Assembly (NCBI RefSeq): GCF_014287795.1
Contig: NZ_JACOON010000002.1
Location: 62,001 to 126,000 of the forward strand
Length of the DNA: 64,000 nt
Direction: 5' to 3'
Source of the DNA: Christensenella tenuis
Lineage (GTDB): Bacteria; Bacillota; Clostridia; Christensenellales; Christensenellaceae
The position numbers were made by a program, and so were the translations under genes. The notes beneath the pieces were generated by a model. It made no database searches and had not been told where the DNA came from. It worked only from the letters and a program-made list of their open reading frames with translations. Shown here piece by piece: positions 27,445-36,693 of this stretch (positions are counted from its first letter, which is position 1; every line of letters starts with the position of its first letter).

Positions 27445-28532
27445 AAAATCTCCTTCAAGGCAGAAAGAAACAGGTCCATTTCTTCGCGTGTTCCTATGGT
27501 AATGCGCAGGAAATTGCGCGTACGCTTTCCGGAAAACCACCGTACCAGTACGCCGCGTTCGCGCAGGGCTGCAAAGACGGCTTCCGCGGACGGATCGTGG
27601 AACCGCGCGAAGACAAAATTTGCGTCGGAAGGCAGGGTAGAGATTCCCAGCTTCCACAATTCGCCGATCGTGTAGGCGCGCGTTTCTACAATTTTTCCGG
27701 TTACTTCCCGGCAATAGTCCGCATCGCGCACCGCAGCCTCCGCGCCTGCCTGCGCAAGCATGTCGAGCGGATAGGAATTAAAGCTGTCTTTTACCGTTTG
27801 CAGGGCGGCGATCAGGTTTTCATCCGCCACTACATACCCCACACGCAACCCTGCGAGACTGTGTGATTTGGAAAGCGTACGGACGACCGCAAGGTTCCTG
27901 TATTTGCTGACGAGCGGAATCGCGGTGGCACGGCTGAAGGGGGCGTAAGCCTCGTCGACCACAGCGACGCCGTCTGTTTTTTGTATTATTTTTTCTATGT
28001 TGGGTATGGAAAGCGCAATACTGGTAGGCGCGTTCGGATTTGCAAGGATCATGCCGCTCCCGCCGCACATCTTATCTACATCCACCGAATAGTCCTCCTT
28101 CAGGGGAACTATCTCGAGCGGCACATCGAAAAGATTGGCCCACACCGGATAGAAACTATAGCCTACGTCCGGCGTTTTTACCCTGCGGGGAATGGAGGTG
28201 CCGGGGAACCAGCCGGCCGCTCCCGCCGCACCGTTCTGGAAGAACGCGGCGTAGCAAAGCGCAAGAGCCTCATCCGAACCATTGGCGCAAAACACCTGCT
28301 CCGGCCGCACGCCGTGGTATTCAGCGATGGCGGCGCGCAGGCGATGTGCATCCGGGTCAGGATACAGGCGCAGGGCGCCTGCCGCCTGTGCGATGGCTTC
28401 CGCTACCCTTGGGCTGGGCGGATAGGCATTTTCATTTGTGTTCAGCTTCACCAGTTTTTCTTTTGGTTGTTCGCCCGCAACATATGGGGTCAGGCTTTTT
28501 GCCTTTTCACTCCAAAATTCTTTCATATTCAC
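27435..28532 (-). CDS. hisC: Histidinol-phosphate / aromatic aminotransferase
   Basis: A 365-residue fold-type I PLP enzyme. The PLP-binding lysine lies in RTLSKSHSLAGLRVGY, with NPNAPTS, VDEAYAPF and the C-terminal RWFSGKRTRNFLRITIG arginine motif. It belongs to the HisC family. No other his genes are nearby, and tyrA overlaps its 3' end, so a broad or tyrosine-pathway role is plausible. Starts GTG 28532 or ATG 28526 both follow an AAAAGG site; the pair overlaps the promoter region shared with the divergent tag gene. Confidence 0.93.
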   Translation of the reverse strand: MNMKEFWSEKAKSLTPYVAGEQPKEKLVKLNTNENAYPPSPRVAEAIAQAAGALRLYPDPDAHRLRAAIAEYHGVRPEQVFCANGSDEALALCYAAFFQNGAAGAAGWFPGTSIPRRVKTPDVGYSFYPVWANLFDVPLEIVPLKEDYSVDVDKMCGGSGMILANPNAPTSIALSIPNIEKIIQKTDGVAVVDEAYAPFSRATAIPLVSKYRNLAVVRTLSKSHSLAGLRVGYVVADENLIAALQTVKDSFNSYPLDMLAQAGAEAAVRDADYCREVTGKIVETRAYTIGELWKLGISTLPSDANFVFARFHDPSAEAVFAALRERGVLVRWFSGKRTRNFLRITIGTREEMDLFLSALKEILCK

Positions 28533-28540
28533 AAAACCTT

Positions 28541-28569
28541 TTCTTAAATTTGTGTAAATTCAATATAAT
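28541..28569 (+). promoter_or_regulatory. Candidate promoter for the glycosylase gene
   Basis: TATAAT at 28564-28569 with TTCTTA 17 bp upstream (28541-28546). The -35 match is weak. Transcription would start close to the gene, consistent with its poor ribosome site. Confidence 0.4.
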
Positions 28570-28608
28570 TCTACCATAACCATCGTGAAATGTGTTAATA
28601 TATGTTCT

Positions 28609-29142
28609 ATGGAAAAATTAGCAAATCCGGGAACGGAAAAAAGAAGGTGCAATTGGGTTACGGATCTGCTGCTGAAAGAATATCATGACAATGAATACGG
28701 CAGGCTGAAGACGGACGATGCATCCCTGTTTGAAAAGTTATGCCTCGAGAGTTTCCAGGCGGGGCTTTCGTGGCGCACGGTGCTTGCGAAACGCGAAGCG
28801 TTCCGTGAAGTCTTCATGGACTTCGACATACGAAAATGCGCGCAGCTTGAAGACGAATACCTGGACTCCCTGTTGTTTGACAAGCGGATTATCCGCAACC
28901 GCAGGAAGATTTTTGCGGTACGCGAAAATGCCCGTGCCACCCTGCGTGTGATTGGGGAGCACGGCAGTTTTTTTAAATATGTATATTCCTTTAAGAGGCC
29001 GGAAGCGCTGCTTGCCTCCCTCAAACGGTATGGCTATGTATTCGTAGGGCCTACCATGGCGGAAGCTTTCATGCAGAGCATTGGAATTCTGGAGGCGCAT
29101 GAGCCGGGATGCTTCCTGTATACATCCGTGCCCGAAGGATAA
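28609..29142 (+). CDS. tag: DNA-3-methyladenine glycosylase I
   Basis: A 177-residue base-excision repair enzyme that removes 3-methyladenine. The zinc-snap ligands of the Tag family are present: Cys in RRCNWV, His in EYHDNEYG, and His and Cys in EAHEPGCF. The central LFEKLCLESFQAGLSWRTVLAKREAF motif is also typical. ATG 28609 gives the usual length; a GTG at 28585 would add eight residues. No strong ribosome site is visible for either. It is divergent from hisC. Confidence 0.93.
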   Translation: MEKLANPGTEKRRCNWVTDLLLKEYHDNEYGRLKTDDASLFEKLCLESFQAGLSWRTVLAKREAFREVFMDFDIRKCAQLEDEYLDSLLFDKRIIRNRRKIFAVRENARATLRVIGEHGSFFKYVYSFKRPEALLASLKRYGYVFVGPTMAEAFMQSIGILEAHEPGCFLYTSVPEG

Positions 29143-29171
29143 AAATGATTGGTTAAGGCAGGCGGGAACTT

Positions 29172-30128
29172 ATGCCCACATCACTGACGCATAAAATCGC
29201 CGCAGACAATATCCTGGAAAGGATGACGGATCCGCAGGCGAAAAAGATTATTACGGAAAACCTGCCCGCGTACTATTCGGGTTCGCAGGGTGGGGATATT
29301 TTTCTGCTCTATAAATTCTATTTCTTCCTGTGCGGCGCGAAAATGAAAATGCTCGGTTGGGCGCTCCACTATACGCGGCCCCAACGCTTTTTCTGCGAGG
29401 GTGCGGACTATGTAAAAAAGCAGGGGAGCGATACCCTGAAAAGTTATTTTTATGGCTATATCACACATTATTGCCTCGATATGTTCCTGCACCCGCACAT
29501 CAACGCGGAGACGAAGCCGATGTCTACCCACAATACGCTGGAATGCGCGCTCGACATCCTCTATGCGAAGGAAAATGGCGTAGACGCCTATACCTTTGAC
29601 AAAGAGAAGTTTGCACGCGACACCATAGTACATGGGGAAGAAATCGATACCTTTTACAAAAAAATGTCCTACTTGTTTCCGGGTCTGAAAGTGGACGAGC
29701 ATCCATATACCAAGGCCGCCAATTATTACGTCTATTACAACGGACTTGTGTCGCAGCCGACAAAAGCCGACCTCGCCAAGCTGAAAATGCTGAACATTAT
29801 TTCGCAGTTAAAGCTCAAAACCATGCTGTACCAGCCGGTCGAAACTTATGAAGGACTGTATGACTATGATTTCTATTTTGGCTTGCTCGATACGGCGGTA
29901 AAATGGGCTGTACGCCGCATTGAACTTGTACAGGCCTACTTTGAAGACCGGGTGAATATTACACAGCTCCAGAGCGAGTTTTACAATATTTCTTTCCATG
30001 GCAAGGCGATCGTGCCGCAGGAGGAACGCAAACCGTTCAAGCGCCTGTATAAAAAAGCGCCTTTGGTACGGGCGAAGGAACGCCCGAAAAAAGAAGCGGA
30101 TATGAAGGACGCGAAATGTAAAACCTGA
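29172..30128 (+). CDS. Zinc-dependent phospholipase C-like protein
   Basis: A 318-residue protein of the zinc-dependent phospholipase C/S1-P1-like family. Putative metal ligands are histidines in SLTHKIAAD near the N-terminus, Asp in SQGGDIFLLYK, and the HYCLDMFLHPHI motif around residue 100. No signal peptide, so it is probably cytoplasmic, unlike secreted clostridial toxins. The C-terminus is lysine-rich. The biochemical substrate is unknown. It is followed by a strong terminator. Confidence 0.85.
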   Translation: MPTSLTHKIAADNILERMTDPQAKKIITENLPAYYSGSQGGDIFLLYKFYFFLCGAKMKMLGWALHYTRPQRFFCEGADYVKKQGSDTLKSYFYGYITHYCLDMFLHPHINAETKPMSTHNTLECALDILYAKENGVDAYTFDKEKFARDTIVHGEEIDTFYKKMSYLFPGLKVDEHPYTKAANYYVYYNGLVSQPTKADLAKLKMLNIISQLKLKTMLYQPVETYEGLYDYDFYFGLLDTAVKWAVRRIELVQAYFEDRVNITQLQSEFYNISFHGKAIVPQEERKPFKRLYKKAPLVRAKERPKKEADMKDAKCKT

Positions 30129-30167
30129 AAAGAGCTGCCGCCGGAAAACCGGGGACAGCTCTTTTTT
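30128..30167 (+). terminator. Intrinsic terminator
   Basis: AAAAGAGCTG (30128-30137) and CAGCTCTTTTTT (30156-30167) pair around an inner CCGG-rich hairpin and end in six T. Confidence 0.9.
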
Positions 30168-30182
30168 ACAGTGTCATTTATT

Positions 30183-31274
30183 TTATCCCGCCTGATTTGC
30201 CCGCATTCCTCCTCTGCCGGGGCTGCCCATCTGTCTGGAAACGGAGTCTTCCGCCGTTACGCTTCCTTGGGATTCCCCGTCCAGGGAAACATCATAGGAG
30301 ACGCCGTCTGCAATATCCGGGCTGGTGAACAGAATTGTCTGGCATGCCTGTGTAAGCTCCGTACTGAAAAGTTCCGTACCGTCCGCGCTGATGGAGAGGG
30401 TATCGCCGGTTTGTCCTTCTATATTCATAGCAAGAAAGTTCTGGCCACTGCCGGCAGGGAGGGTGATATTCGCGCCCGCTGCAAATACCGTTCCGCCGTT
30501 TATGGCAACGCCGCTGTCAGCGTCGAGACCGCCATTTGCATCGTTTATGGAGCCGAAGGTCACGATTTCACCGCCGTTGATCTCAATAGACCCGTTGGAG
30601 TCGATTCCGTCTCCGCCGGAATCGATGAAGAGTGTTCCGCCGTTGATGATGATTTCACTGATTCCGTCATTATTGGCATTGATTCCATCGTCGGAAGAGG
30701 CGATATTGATTATACCGCTCTCGATGGTCAGGTGCATTTCACTTGCGATCCCTTCTTCCACAGTGCCGTTTACGTTGAGTGTACCGTTTCCGTTGATCGT
30801 ATAGGAAACGCAGCCGTAAAGGGCACCGTCATAATCACTTTCTCCTGCATCTTCGAGCGTATTGACCGTACCGTCCGCAAGGGTTACGATTGCAGTTTCG
30901 GCTTCCTTGATGAGAACGGCGGGCCCTGAACTGTTTTTGATCGATACGCCGCTTAAGATAAGGACAACTTCCTCACCTGCCGCATCAACAGTAATTGAAC
31001 CATCCGTTGTCTCTCCGGATAACCGGTAGGTTCCCCCGGAAGATACCGTTACGACGGCGCCGTCCGCCTGCGCGCCAGTACCGTCGATTTGTGCTTCGCT
31101 GCCGTCCAGTACGATACTTGTCTCGTTTTGTGTGCCGGAAACGGAGGAATCCGTATCGGCAGCGGCAGAGGGATCGGACGCCAAGACAACCGGCTCCGCC
31201 GTTTGCGCGCTGCTGCAGCCGATCATTGCGGCCGCTAACAGGGCGATTAATAGAATAGGAATGATTTTTTTCAT
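30183..31274 (-). CDS. Carbohydrate-binding beta-helix lipoprotein (Cthe_2159 family)
   Basis: A 363-residue secreted protein. The signal peptide ends in lipobox MIGC (Cys20). After an Ala/Ser/Asp-rich linker (about 20-60) there are repeated short strands with IxxxSGxI and GDGIDSNGSIEINGG patterns, typical of the right-handed beta-helix carbohydrate-binding family that includes Cthe_2159 (cellulose and pectic acid binding). Many Asp/Asn suggest calcium sites. The C-terminus is Gly/Arg-rich. It would sit on the outer face of the cell membrane and bind polysaccharide. Confidence 0.88.
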   Translation of the reverse strand: MKKIIPILLIALLAAAMIGCSSAQTAEPVVLASDPSAAADTDSSVSGTQNETSIVLDGSEAQIDGTGAQADGAVVTVSSGGTYRLSGETTDGSITVDAAGEEVVLILSGVSIKNSSGPAVLIKEAETAIVTLADGTVNTLEDAGESDYDGALYGCVSYTINGNGTLNVNGTVEEGIASEMHLTIESGIINIASSDDGINANNDGISEIIINGGTLFIDSGGDGIDSNGSIEINGGEIVTFGSINDANGGLDADSGVAINGGTVFAAGANITLPAGSGQNFLAMNIEGQTGDTLSISADGTELFSTELTQACQTILFTSPDIADGVSYDVSLDGESQGSVTAEDSVSRQMGSPGRGGMRANQAG

Positions 31275-31563
31275 AGCCGTGTCCGCCTTTCTGTAGGATA
31301 AGTACAGTATGGCGAAGGAGTGTGATGGAAATATGTTCGGAGAATGAAAGTTCCGGGTGCGGCGGCTGTAAGGCAGGTGAAGGCAGACGGAATTTTTTCG
31401 TGCAGGAATGATCCGGCAATGCAGGGAATAAAAAACGCCCCGGGTTTATTCGGGACGCAAATTGTCAAAAAAAACGAAACGGAGATTGAAAAGGGAATAA
31501 CCTTTTGAGGTATAAATTTGCGGATAAACTCCGAGGCGGTGCGGCGGCCCCGGCTTTCTTGTT
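31275..31563. other. Intergenic region with a minus-strand terminator
   Basis: This 289-base gap separates two minus-strand genes. It holds the terminator at 31430-31457 and, nearer 31275-31330, probably the promoter of the lipoprotein gene. No gene is supported. Confidence 0.5.
31430..31457 (-). terminator. Intrinsic terminator (minus strand)
   Basis: Read on the minus strand, CGTCCCG pairs with CGGGGCG (one G-T pair) around an A-rich loop and is followed by TTTTTTATT. It terminates the membrane-protein gene 31564-32229. Confidence 0.7.
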
Positions 31564-32229
31564 TTACGCCGTGCGTTTCCCACGCCGCGTCCCCGGGGCG
31601 GTGAATTTGTATTGGGCGATCATGCCGGCGATGGCAAAAACTACGACCGGAAGGATCAGCATCCATGTAGCCGTATGGTTGAAAACGCTGACGGAAGTAA
31701 GGACCTGTTTATAATTTCCGAGCGTCACGGTGCTGAGAATATCGGCGTTAAAGAACAGGCCGATGATGATACCTACGGTGCTGACGAGCGTATATCCGCC
31801 GTAAATGGCAGAAAAAATAATCACAAAATGCCTGCGGGAAGCGAGCGTAACCGCACCCAGGACGACAAACAGGCCAAGGCCGATAAAAAACAGGGTGAGG
31901 GGTTCCATCCCGGCGAAAGCAGAAGGGAAAGCCTGCTTTAACAGATCAAATATCATCAGGCCGACCATGCCGCCTACCACAAAGATAGCGAATTTCACAA
32001 AGAAAAACGCAAGCAGCGCAAAAACAATGCCGATAATCAGGCTCACAAGCCACAGCCAGTCCGCAACTGCGGGAACATAAGCGCCAAGATAGGTATAGGA
32101 ATAATAAACGCCCATGAAAAACGCATACAGGAATAAAATTACCTTAAGATATTTATATCCCCAAAAACAGTACAGGATTCCCAGTACAAGCATGACAAGC
32201 AGTATAATGATGGGAATGATTCCGGTCAT
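31564..32229 (-). CDS. Multi-pass membrane protein, TM198/DUF4203-like
   Basis: A 221-residue protein with about seven closely spaced hydrophobic helices and a short basic C-terminal tail (GTRRGKRTA). The glycine-rich helices and GGxxG spacing (VGGMVGLMIF, YGGYTLVSTVG) match the TMEM198/TM7S3-like domain family of unknown function. It is monocistronic. Function unknown. Confidence 0.75.
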   Translation of the reverse strand: MTGIIPIIILLVMLVLGILYCFWGYKYLKVILFLYAFFMGVYYSYTYLGAYVPAVADWLWLVSLIIGIVFALLAFFFVKFAIFVVGGMVGLMIFDLLKQAFPSAFAGMEPLTLFFIGLGLFVVLGAVTLASRRHFVIIFSAIYGGYTLVSTVGIIIGLFFNADILSTVTLGNYKQVLTSVSVFNHTATWMLILPVVVFAIAGMIAQYKFTAPGTRRGKRTA

Positions 32230-32364
32230 AATGCACTCCTTTACAGGATTTTCTTATTCATTATTATAGACAGGGAAACCCACAAATGCAAATAAGCGGT
32301 TCAAAAGTAATAAAAAATTAAGATGGACGTATAAATTTTATTTTGTAAAAAAAGCAATTATGCT

Positions 32365-32396
32365 TTAAAAAAAAATATGTTGTGCTATAATACAAC
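32365..32396 (+). promoter_or_regulatory. Candidate rnf operon promoter
   Basis: TATAAT at 32386-32391, about 60 bases before rnfC, sits inside the dyad GTTGT-N8-ACAAC (32380-32397). The dyad loosely resembles a redox-sensor Rex box but is shorter than the consensus. TTTAAA lies 16 bp upstream as a weak -35. Confidence 0.45.
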
Positions 32397-32449
32397 TTGG
32401 TAAACATGCGCGGAAGGCCGCGCTACGCAGGATATCCGGGGGGTAAAAC

Positions 32450-33823
32450 ATGAGCCTGACATTTGCGGGCGGAATTCATCCGCTCCATCATCTGTACGAA
32501 GGAAAAAAACTGACGGAGAAATGCGCAATCGAAGAGATGCCCGCAGGGCATATCGTGAAGATTCCGCTCTCCCAGCATATTGGCGCGCCCGCAAAACCGA
32601 TTGTGAAAACAGGGGAGCGTGTGCTGATGGGCCAGAAAATCGCCGAGGCACAGGGATTTGTCAGCGTACCTGTCCACGCGAGCGTTTCGGGGATCGTTAC
32701 GGAAATTACGGAGATTCCTGGCATAAACGGGCATCCGGTGCAGGCGATTGTGATTGAAAATGACGGAAAAGATGAAACGGCATTCGAAGCGCCGGAAAAC
32801 ATGGAAAGCCTGTCACGGGAACAGTTGATCGAATGTATTCGGGACGCAGGAAACGTGGGCATGGGCGGAGCGACGTTTCCGACCCACGTGAAGCTTTCGC
32901 CGCCGGAGGGAAAAAATATCAACTTACTGCTGATAAATGGGGCGGAATGCGAGCCGTTCCTCACAGCGGATTACCGGCTGATGGTGGAATGCCCAAAGCG
33001 CGTACTGGCTGGGGTAAAATTACTTATGCAGACGCTTGATGTGAAAAAAGCGATTATTGGAATTGAGGACAATAAACCGGAAGCAATCGAAAAAATGTCT
33101 GCAGCCGTCGATACCCACGCGATCCGCGTGGTGCCTGTGCAGACGAAATATCCGCAGGGTTCCGAGAAACAATTGATCAATGCCATCACGGGCCGCGTGG
33201 TGCCCGCAGGCGGGCTTCCCATGGATGCGGGCGTCGTGGTGGTTAATATTGCATCCGCGAAAGCGATTGCGGACGCGTTTTATGTGGGAGAGCCGTTGAT
33301 CCGGCGGGTAGTTACCGTTTCGGGCGCGGTGAAGGAACCGAAAAACCTGCTTGTCCGCCTTGGCGTGAGCGCCCAGGAAGTGCTTGACTACGTCGGGGGA
33401 TTTTCATCTGAGCCGCTTAAAATCGTATCCGGCGGGCCGATGATGGGCCTGCCCCTGCCAACGCTTGAATGCGTAGTGACAAAAGGATTTTCCGGCCTTC
33501 TCGTATTGGATAAGGAATATACAAAAAAACAAAAGGAAACAAATTGCATCAAATGCGGCAAATGCGCCGAGGTATGCCCGATGCGCCTGATGCCGATGAT
33601 GATTTCCGCCTCTGCATTATACGAAGACTTTGACCGCGCAGAGGCGAACCATGCCATGGACTGTATGAGCTGCGGCTGTTGCAGTTACGTTTGCCCGGCG
33701 AAAAAGCCGATTGCCCAGAATATCAAGTTTGCCAAAGATATGATTGCGGCAAAGCGCTTGAAGGAGCGGGCCAAGGAAGCAGAACGCAAACAGGAAGAAG
33801 CGCCTGGGAAAAAGGCGGAATAA
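32450..33823 (+). CDS. rnfC: Rnf complex subunit C
   Basis: A 457-residue peripheral subunit of the Rnf ferredoxin:NAD+ oxidoreductase, which couples electron flow to Na+ or H+ export. It binds NADH and FMN, with a Complex-I NuoF-like core (GNVGMGGATFPTHVKL, LLINGAECEPFLTADYRLM) and two [4Fe-4S] motifs (CIKCGKCAEVCP, CMSCGCCSYVCP). A basic Glu/Lys-rich tail follows. It is first gene of rnfCDGEA; the 90-base gap to rnfD is the longest before the rnfA-rnfB break. Confidence 0.97.
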   Translation: MSLTFAGGIHPLHHLYEGKKLTEKCAIEEMPAGHIVKIPLSQHIGAPAKPIVKTGERVLMGQKIAEAQGFVSVPVHASVSGIVTEITEIPGINGHPVQAIVIENDGKDETAFEAPENMESLSREQLIECIRDAGNVGMGGATFPTHVKLSPPEGKNINLLLINGAECEPFLTADYRLMVECPKRVLAGVKLLMQTLDVKKAIIGIEDNKPEAIEKMSAAVDTHAIRVVPVQTKYPQGSEKQLINAITGRVVPAGGLPMDAGVVVVNIASAKAIADAFYVGEPLIRRVVTVSGAVKEPKNLLVRLGVSAQEVLDYVGGFSSEPLKIVSGGPMMGLPLPTLECVVTKGFSGLLVLDKEYTKKQKETNCIKCGKCAEVCPMRLMPMMISASALYEDFDRAEANHAMDCMSCGCCSYVCPAKKPIAQNIKFAKDMIAAKRLKERAKEAERKQEEAPGKKAE

Positions 33824-33913
33824 AATTTCATCTGCGTTTTTTTGGATGATTCCCGATGGGAAAAATTCAAGTTGAGATAAGCGTCAATTAATATTTCTGC
33901 GAAAGGAAAGGCT

Positions 33914-34858
33914 ATGCAACAAGAGTTGATTTTGTCCGGGTCGCCGCATATCAAATCAACACAGAGCACCACGCGCATTATGCTCGATGTAATCATCGCA
34001 CTCATTCCTGCGTGCATTGCCGCTGTGTATTTTTTTGGAACCGGCTGCCTCATGACGATCGCACTGTGCATCGGGAGCGCGGTAGGCTGCGAGGCCGCGG
34101 TGCAGTTTTTTACAAAAAAAGAAGTCACAATTAGTGACCTGTCCGCAGTTGTGACGGGACTGCTGCTCGCGCTCAACCTACCGGCGAACGTGCCGTGGTA
34201 CTTGCCGGTCTGCGGCAGTGCGTTTGCGATCATTATTGTAAAACAATGTTTTGGAGGTCTCGGCCACAACTTTATGAATCCCGCGCTTGCGGCGCGGTGT
34301 TTTCTGCTGATTTCGTGGCCGGTTGCCATGACGACGTTCATTGCCCCGCATGCCGGGGTAGATGCGGTCGCGTCGGCAACACCGCTCGGTATCTTAAAAG
34401 AAGGCGGCGACGCCGTTCCCGGGCTATGGGATATGTTCACTGGAAATATCGGCGGGAGTATGGGCGAAACAAGCGTGATTGCCCTGCTGATCGGCGGAGC
34501 ATACCTGCTGATACGCCGTGTGATTTCCTGGCGCATTCCGTGCGCATATCTCGGCACGGTCGCATTGATTACGCTTTTGACGGGCCAGCCGGGTATGATT
34601 CTTTTCGAACTTTTCGCGGGCGGCCTGATGCTTGGTGCATTTTTTATGGCGACGGATTATGTTTCTTCGCCGTCTTCGCCAAAGGCGCAGCTCGTATTCG
34701 GCATCGGCTGCGGCGTAATTACAATGGTCGTGCGTTTGTGGGGCGGGTATCCGGAAGGCGTATCCTTCTCGATCCTGTTTATGAACCTCTTGACGCCCCT
34801 TCTAGATAAGGTGCTTCGGCCAAAGGTATTCGGGGAGGTGAAGAAGGTCAATGAATAA
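33914..34858 (+). CDS. rnfD: Rnf complex subunit D
   Basis: A 314-residue integral membrane subunit with about nine helices. The covalent FMN attachment site is recognisable as the Thr in VASATPLG. RnfD with RnfG forms the flavin-bearing membrane part of the complex. AGGAAAGG precedes the ATG. It overlaps rnfG by 8 bases. Confidence 0.97.
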   Translation: MQQELILSGSPHIKSTQSTTRIMLDVIIALIPACIAAVYFFGTGCLMTIALCIGSAVGCEAAVQFFTKKEVTISDLSAVVTGLLLALNLPANVPWYLPVCGSAFAIIIVKQCFGGLGHNFMNPALAARCFLLISWPVAMTTFIAPHAGVDAVASATPLGILKEGGDAVPGLWDMFTGNIGGSMGETSVIALLIGGAYLLIRRVISWRIPCAYLGTVALITLLTGQPGMILFELFAGGLMLGAFFMATDYVSSPSSPKAQLVFGIGCGVITMVVRLWGGYPEGVSFSILFMNLLTPLLDKVLRPKVFGEVKKVNE

Positions 34859-35444
34859 GGCAAATAATGACAGCATTGCGAACCTTGTACTTCGTCTCGT
34901 AATTATTACCGTATGCGCGGGCCTGATCCTTGGCCTTGTATATGCCGTCACCAAGGAGCCGATTGAGCAAAATAATATCCAAAAGGCTACGGAAGCCCGC
35001 CAAGCGGTGCTTTCTGCGGCGCAGGAGTTCAGGCAAATTGCGCTTGACGGCATCGATTACGATCACGAGAAATATGCGGATATTAAAGAAGTGTATGAGG
35101 GAACGGCAGACGGCCAGACGGTTGGTTATACATATTCCATCGTTACCAGAGGATACAAGGCGGGACTCACGCTGACTATCGGTATTTCTTCGGACGGCAA
35201 GGTGACGGGCGTGGAGATTACTGCGCACGACGAGACGCCCGGATTGGGCGCGAATGCCACGGATCCGGAGTGGCTCGAGCAATTCAAGGAAACGGACGGG
35301 CCGCTGGTGGTGGCGAAATCGCCCACCGGTGCGGCAAACGAGGTGCAGGCCCTGACGGGCGCGACGATTACGAGCAAGGGCGTTGCAAATGCAGTTAATC
35401 TTGTACGTGAATTCGGCGAGCAATACCTCGGGAAGGGGGCGTGA
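34851..35444 (+). CDS. rnfG: Rnf complex subunit G
   Basis: A 197-residue subunit with one N-terminal TM helix (about 10-32) and an extracytoplasmic FMN-binding domain. The covalent FMN threonine lies in the canonical TGATITSKGV motif near residue 170, and GLGANATDPEWL precedes it. It overlaps both neighbours at the ends. Confidence 0.97.
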   Translation: MNKANNDSIANLVLRLVIITVCAGLILGLVYAVTKEPIEQNNIQKATEARQAVLSAAQEFRQIALDGIDYDHEKYADIKEVYEGTADGQTVGYTYSIVTRGYKAGLTLTIGISSDGKVTGVEITAHDETPGLGANATDPEWLEQFKETDGPLVVAKSPTGAANEVQALTGATITSKGVANAVNLVREFGEQYLGKGA

Positions 35445-35449
35445 CGGGA

Positions 35450-36109
35450 ATGGATAAACAAGTGATGAAGGGCGTATTCTTAAACGGCGTCTTCAACGAA
35501 AACCCAACGTTCCGGCTGGTACTCGGCATGTGTCCGACGATTGCCGTCACAACATCGGCGATCAATGCAGTTGGCATGGGGGCAGCGGTTATCTTTGTAT
35601 TGACCTGCTCTAATATGCTGATTTCCCTGCTGCGGAATTTCATTCCGGATAAGGTAAGGATACCGTGTTATGTTGTAGTAATCGCAATGTTTGTTACTGT
35701 AGTTCAGATGGTACTGCAGGCATTTATCCCATCGTTGTATGAGTCTCTGGGGCTGTTCCTGCCGTTGATTGTAGTGAACTGTATCATTCTTGCACGGGCA
35801 GAGTCGTTTGCTGCAAAGAACAGCGTGCTGCCGTCCATGATGGACGGTATTGGCATCGGCGTTGGTTTTACCGCGGCGCTGACGATGATTGCGGCGGTGC
35901 GCGAGCTTCTTGGAAATGGATCGCTGTTTGGTATTTCCGTGTTTGGAGCGGACTATCCTCCGGCGTTGATGTTCATTCTCGCGCCGGGCGGCTTCCTTGT
36001 ATTGGGATTGCTGCTTGCACTGATCAATAAAATTGTGCTCCAGCGTGAAAAAGCAAAAGAAAAGGAACCGAAGGAAAAGACAGCACGGGCAGAGGAGGTG
36101 CATGAATAA
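35450..36109 (+). CDS. rnfE: Rnf complex subunit E
   Basis: A 219-residue integral membrane subunit, paralogous to RnfA, with six helices (NPTFRLVLGMCPTIAVTTSA at the start). RnfA and RnfE form the inverted-topology pair that holds an intramembrane iron-sulfur site. ATG 35450 follows an AAGGGGG site; GTG at 35441, overlapping the rnfG stop, is an alternative that adds three residues. The lysine/glutamate-rich tail is cytoplasmic. Confidence 0.96.
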   Translation: MDKQVMKGVFLNGVFNENPTFRLVLGMCPTIAVTTSAINAVGMGAAVIFVLTCSNMLISLLRNFIPDKVRIPCYVVVIAMFVTVVQMVLQAFIPSLYESLGLFLPLIVVNCIILARAESFAAKNSVLPSMMDGIGIGVGFTAALTMIAAVRELLGNGSLFGISVFGADYPPALMFILAPGGFLVLGLLLALINKIVLQREKAKEKEPKEKTARAEEVHE

Positions 36110-36693
36110 TGGATACTTTTATTCGCATCCTTACAATCCTCCTGAGTTCAATTTTGGTCAACAACTTTGTGCTCTCGCGGATTCTCGGTATTTGTCCGTT
36201 CCTCGGAGTTTCCAAAAAAGTGGAAACGGCGGTAGGCATGGGCATGGCCGTTACGTTTGTTATGGCGATGGCGTCGCTCATCACGTGGCTTGTGCAATAT
36301 TATATCCTGGTACCGCTGGGTGTGGAATACATGCAGACGATTGCGTTTATACTCGTCATTGCCGCGCTTGTGCAGCTCGTTGAAATGGTGCTGCAAAAGA
36401 CGAGCCCCGGCCTGTACCAAAGCCTCGGCGTATATTTGCCGCTGATTACGACCAACTGCGCAGTGCTTGGCGTTGCAATCCTGAATATTACAGAGCAGTA
36501 CAACCTTGTGGAATCGTTGGTGAACGGCGTTGGTGGCGCGCTTGGTTTTACGCTTGCCATTGTGCTCTTTGCAGGAATCCGGGAGCGGCTCGAGCTTTCC
36601 GCGATTCCGAAGCCTTTCCAGGGATTTCCGATTGCCCTGATTACGGCATCGCTGATGAGTGTGGCATTTATGGGCTTTTCCGGCCTGGTGTAA
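36109..36693 (+). CDS. rnfA: Rnf complex subunit A
   Basis: A 194-residue six-helix membrane subunit, partner of RnfE. The start overlaps the rnfE stop (TAATG). The motifs NNFVLSRILGICPFLGVSKK and TTNCAVLGVAILN contain the conserved cysteines of the RnfA/E iron-sulfur site. It is the last gene before a 362-base gap. Confidence 0.97.
   Translation: MDTFIRILTILLSSILVNNFVLSRILGICPFLGVSKKVETAVGMGMAVTFVMAMASLITWLVQYYILVPLGVEYMQTIAFILVIAALVQLVEMVLQKTSPGLYQSLGVYLPLITTNCAVLGVAILNITEQYNLVESLVNGVGGALGFTLAIVLFAGIRERLELSAIPKPFQGFPIALITASLMSVAFMGFSGLV

Noticed and set aside
33685..34557. 290-codon minus-strand frame across rnfC and rnfD
   Set aside because: Both plus-strand genes are certain; the antisense frame shows no motif.
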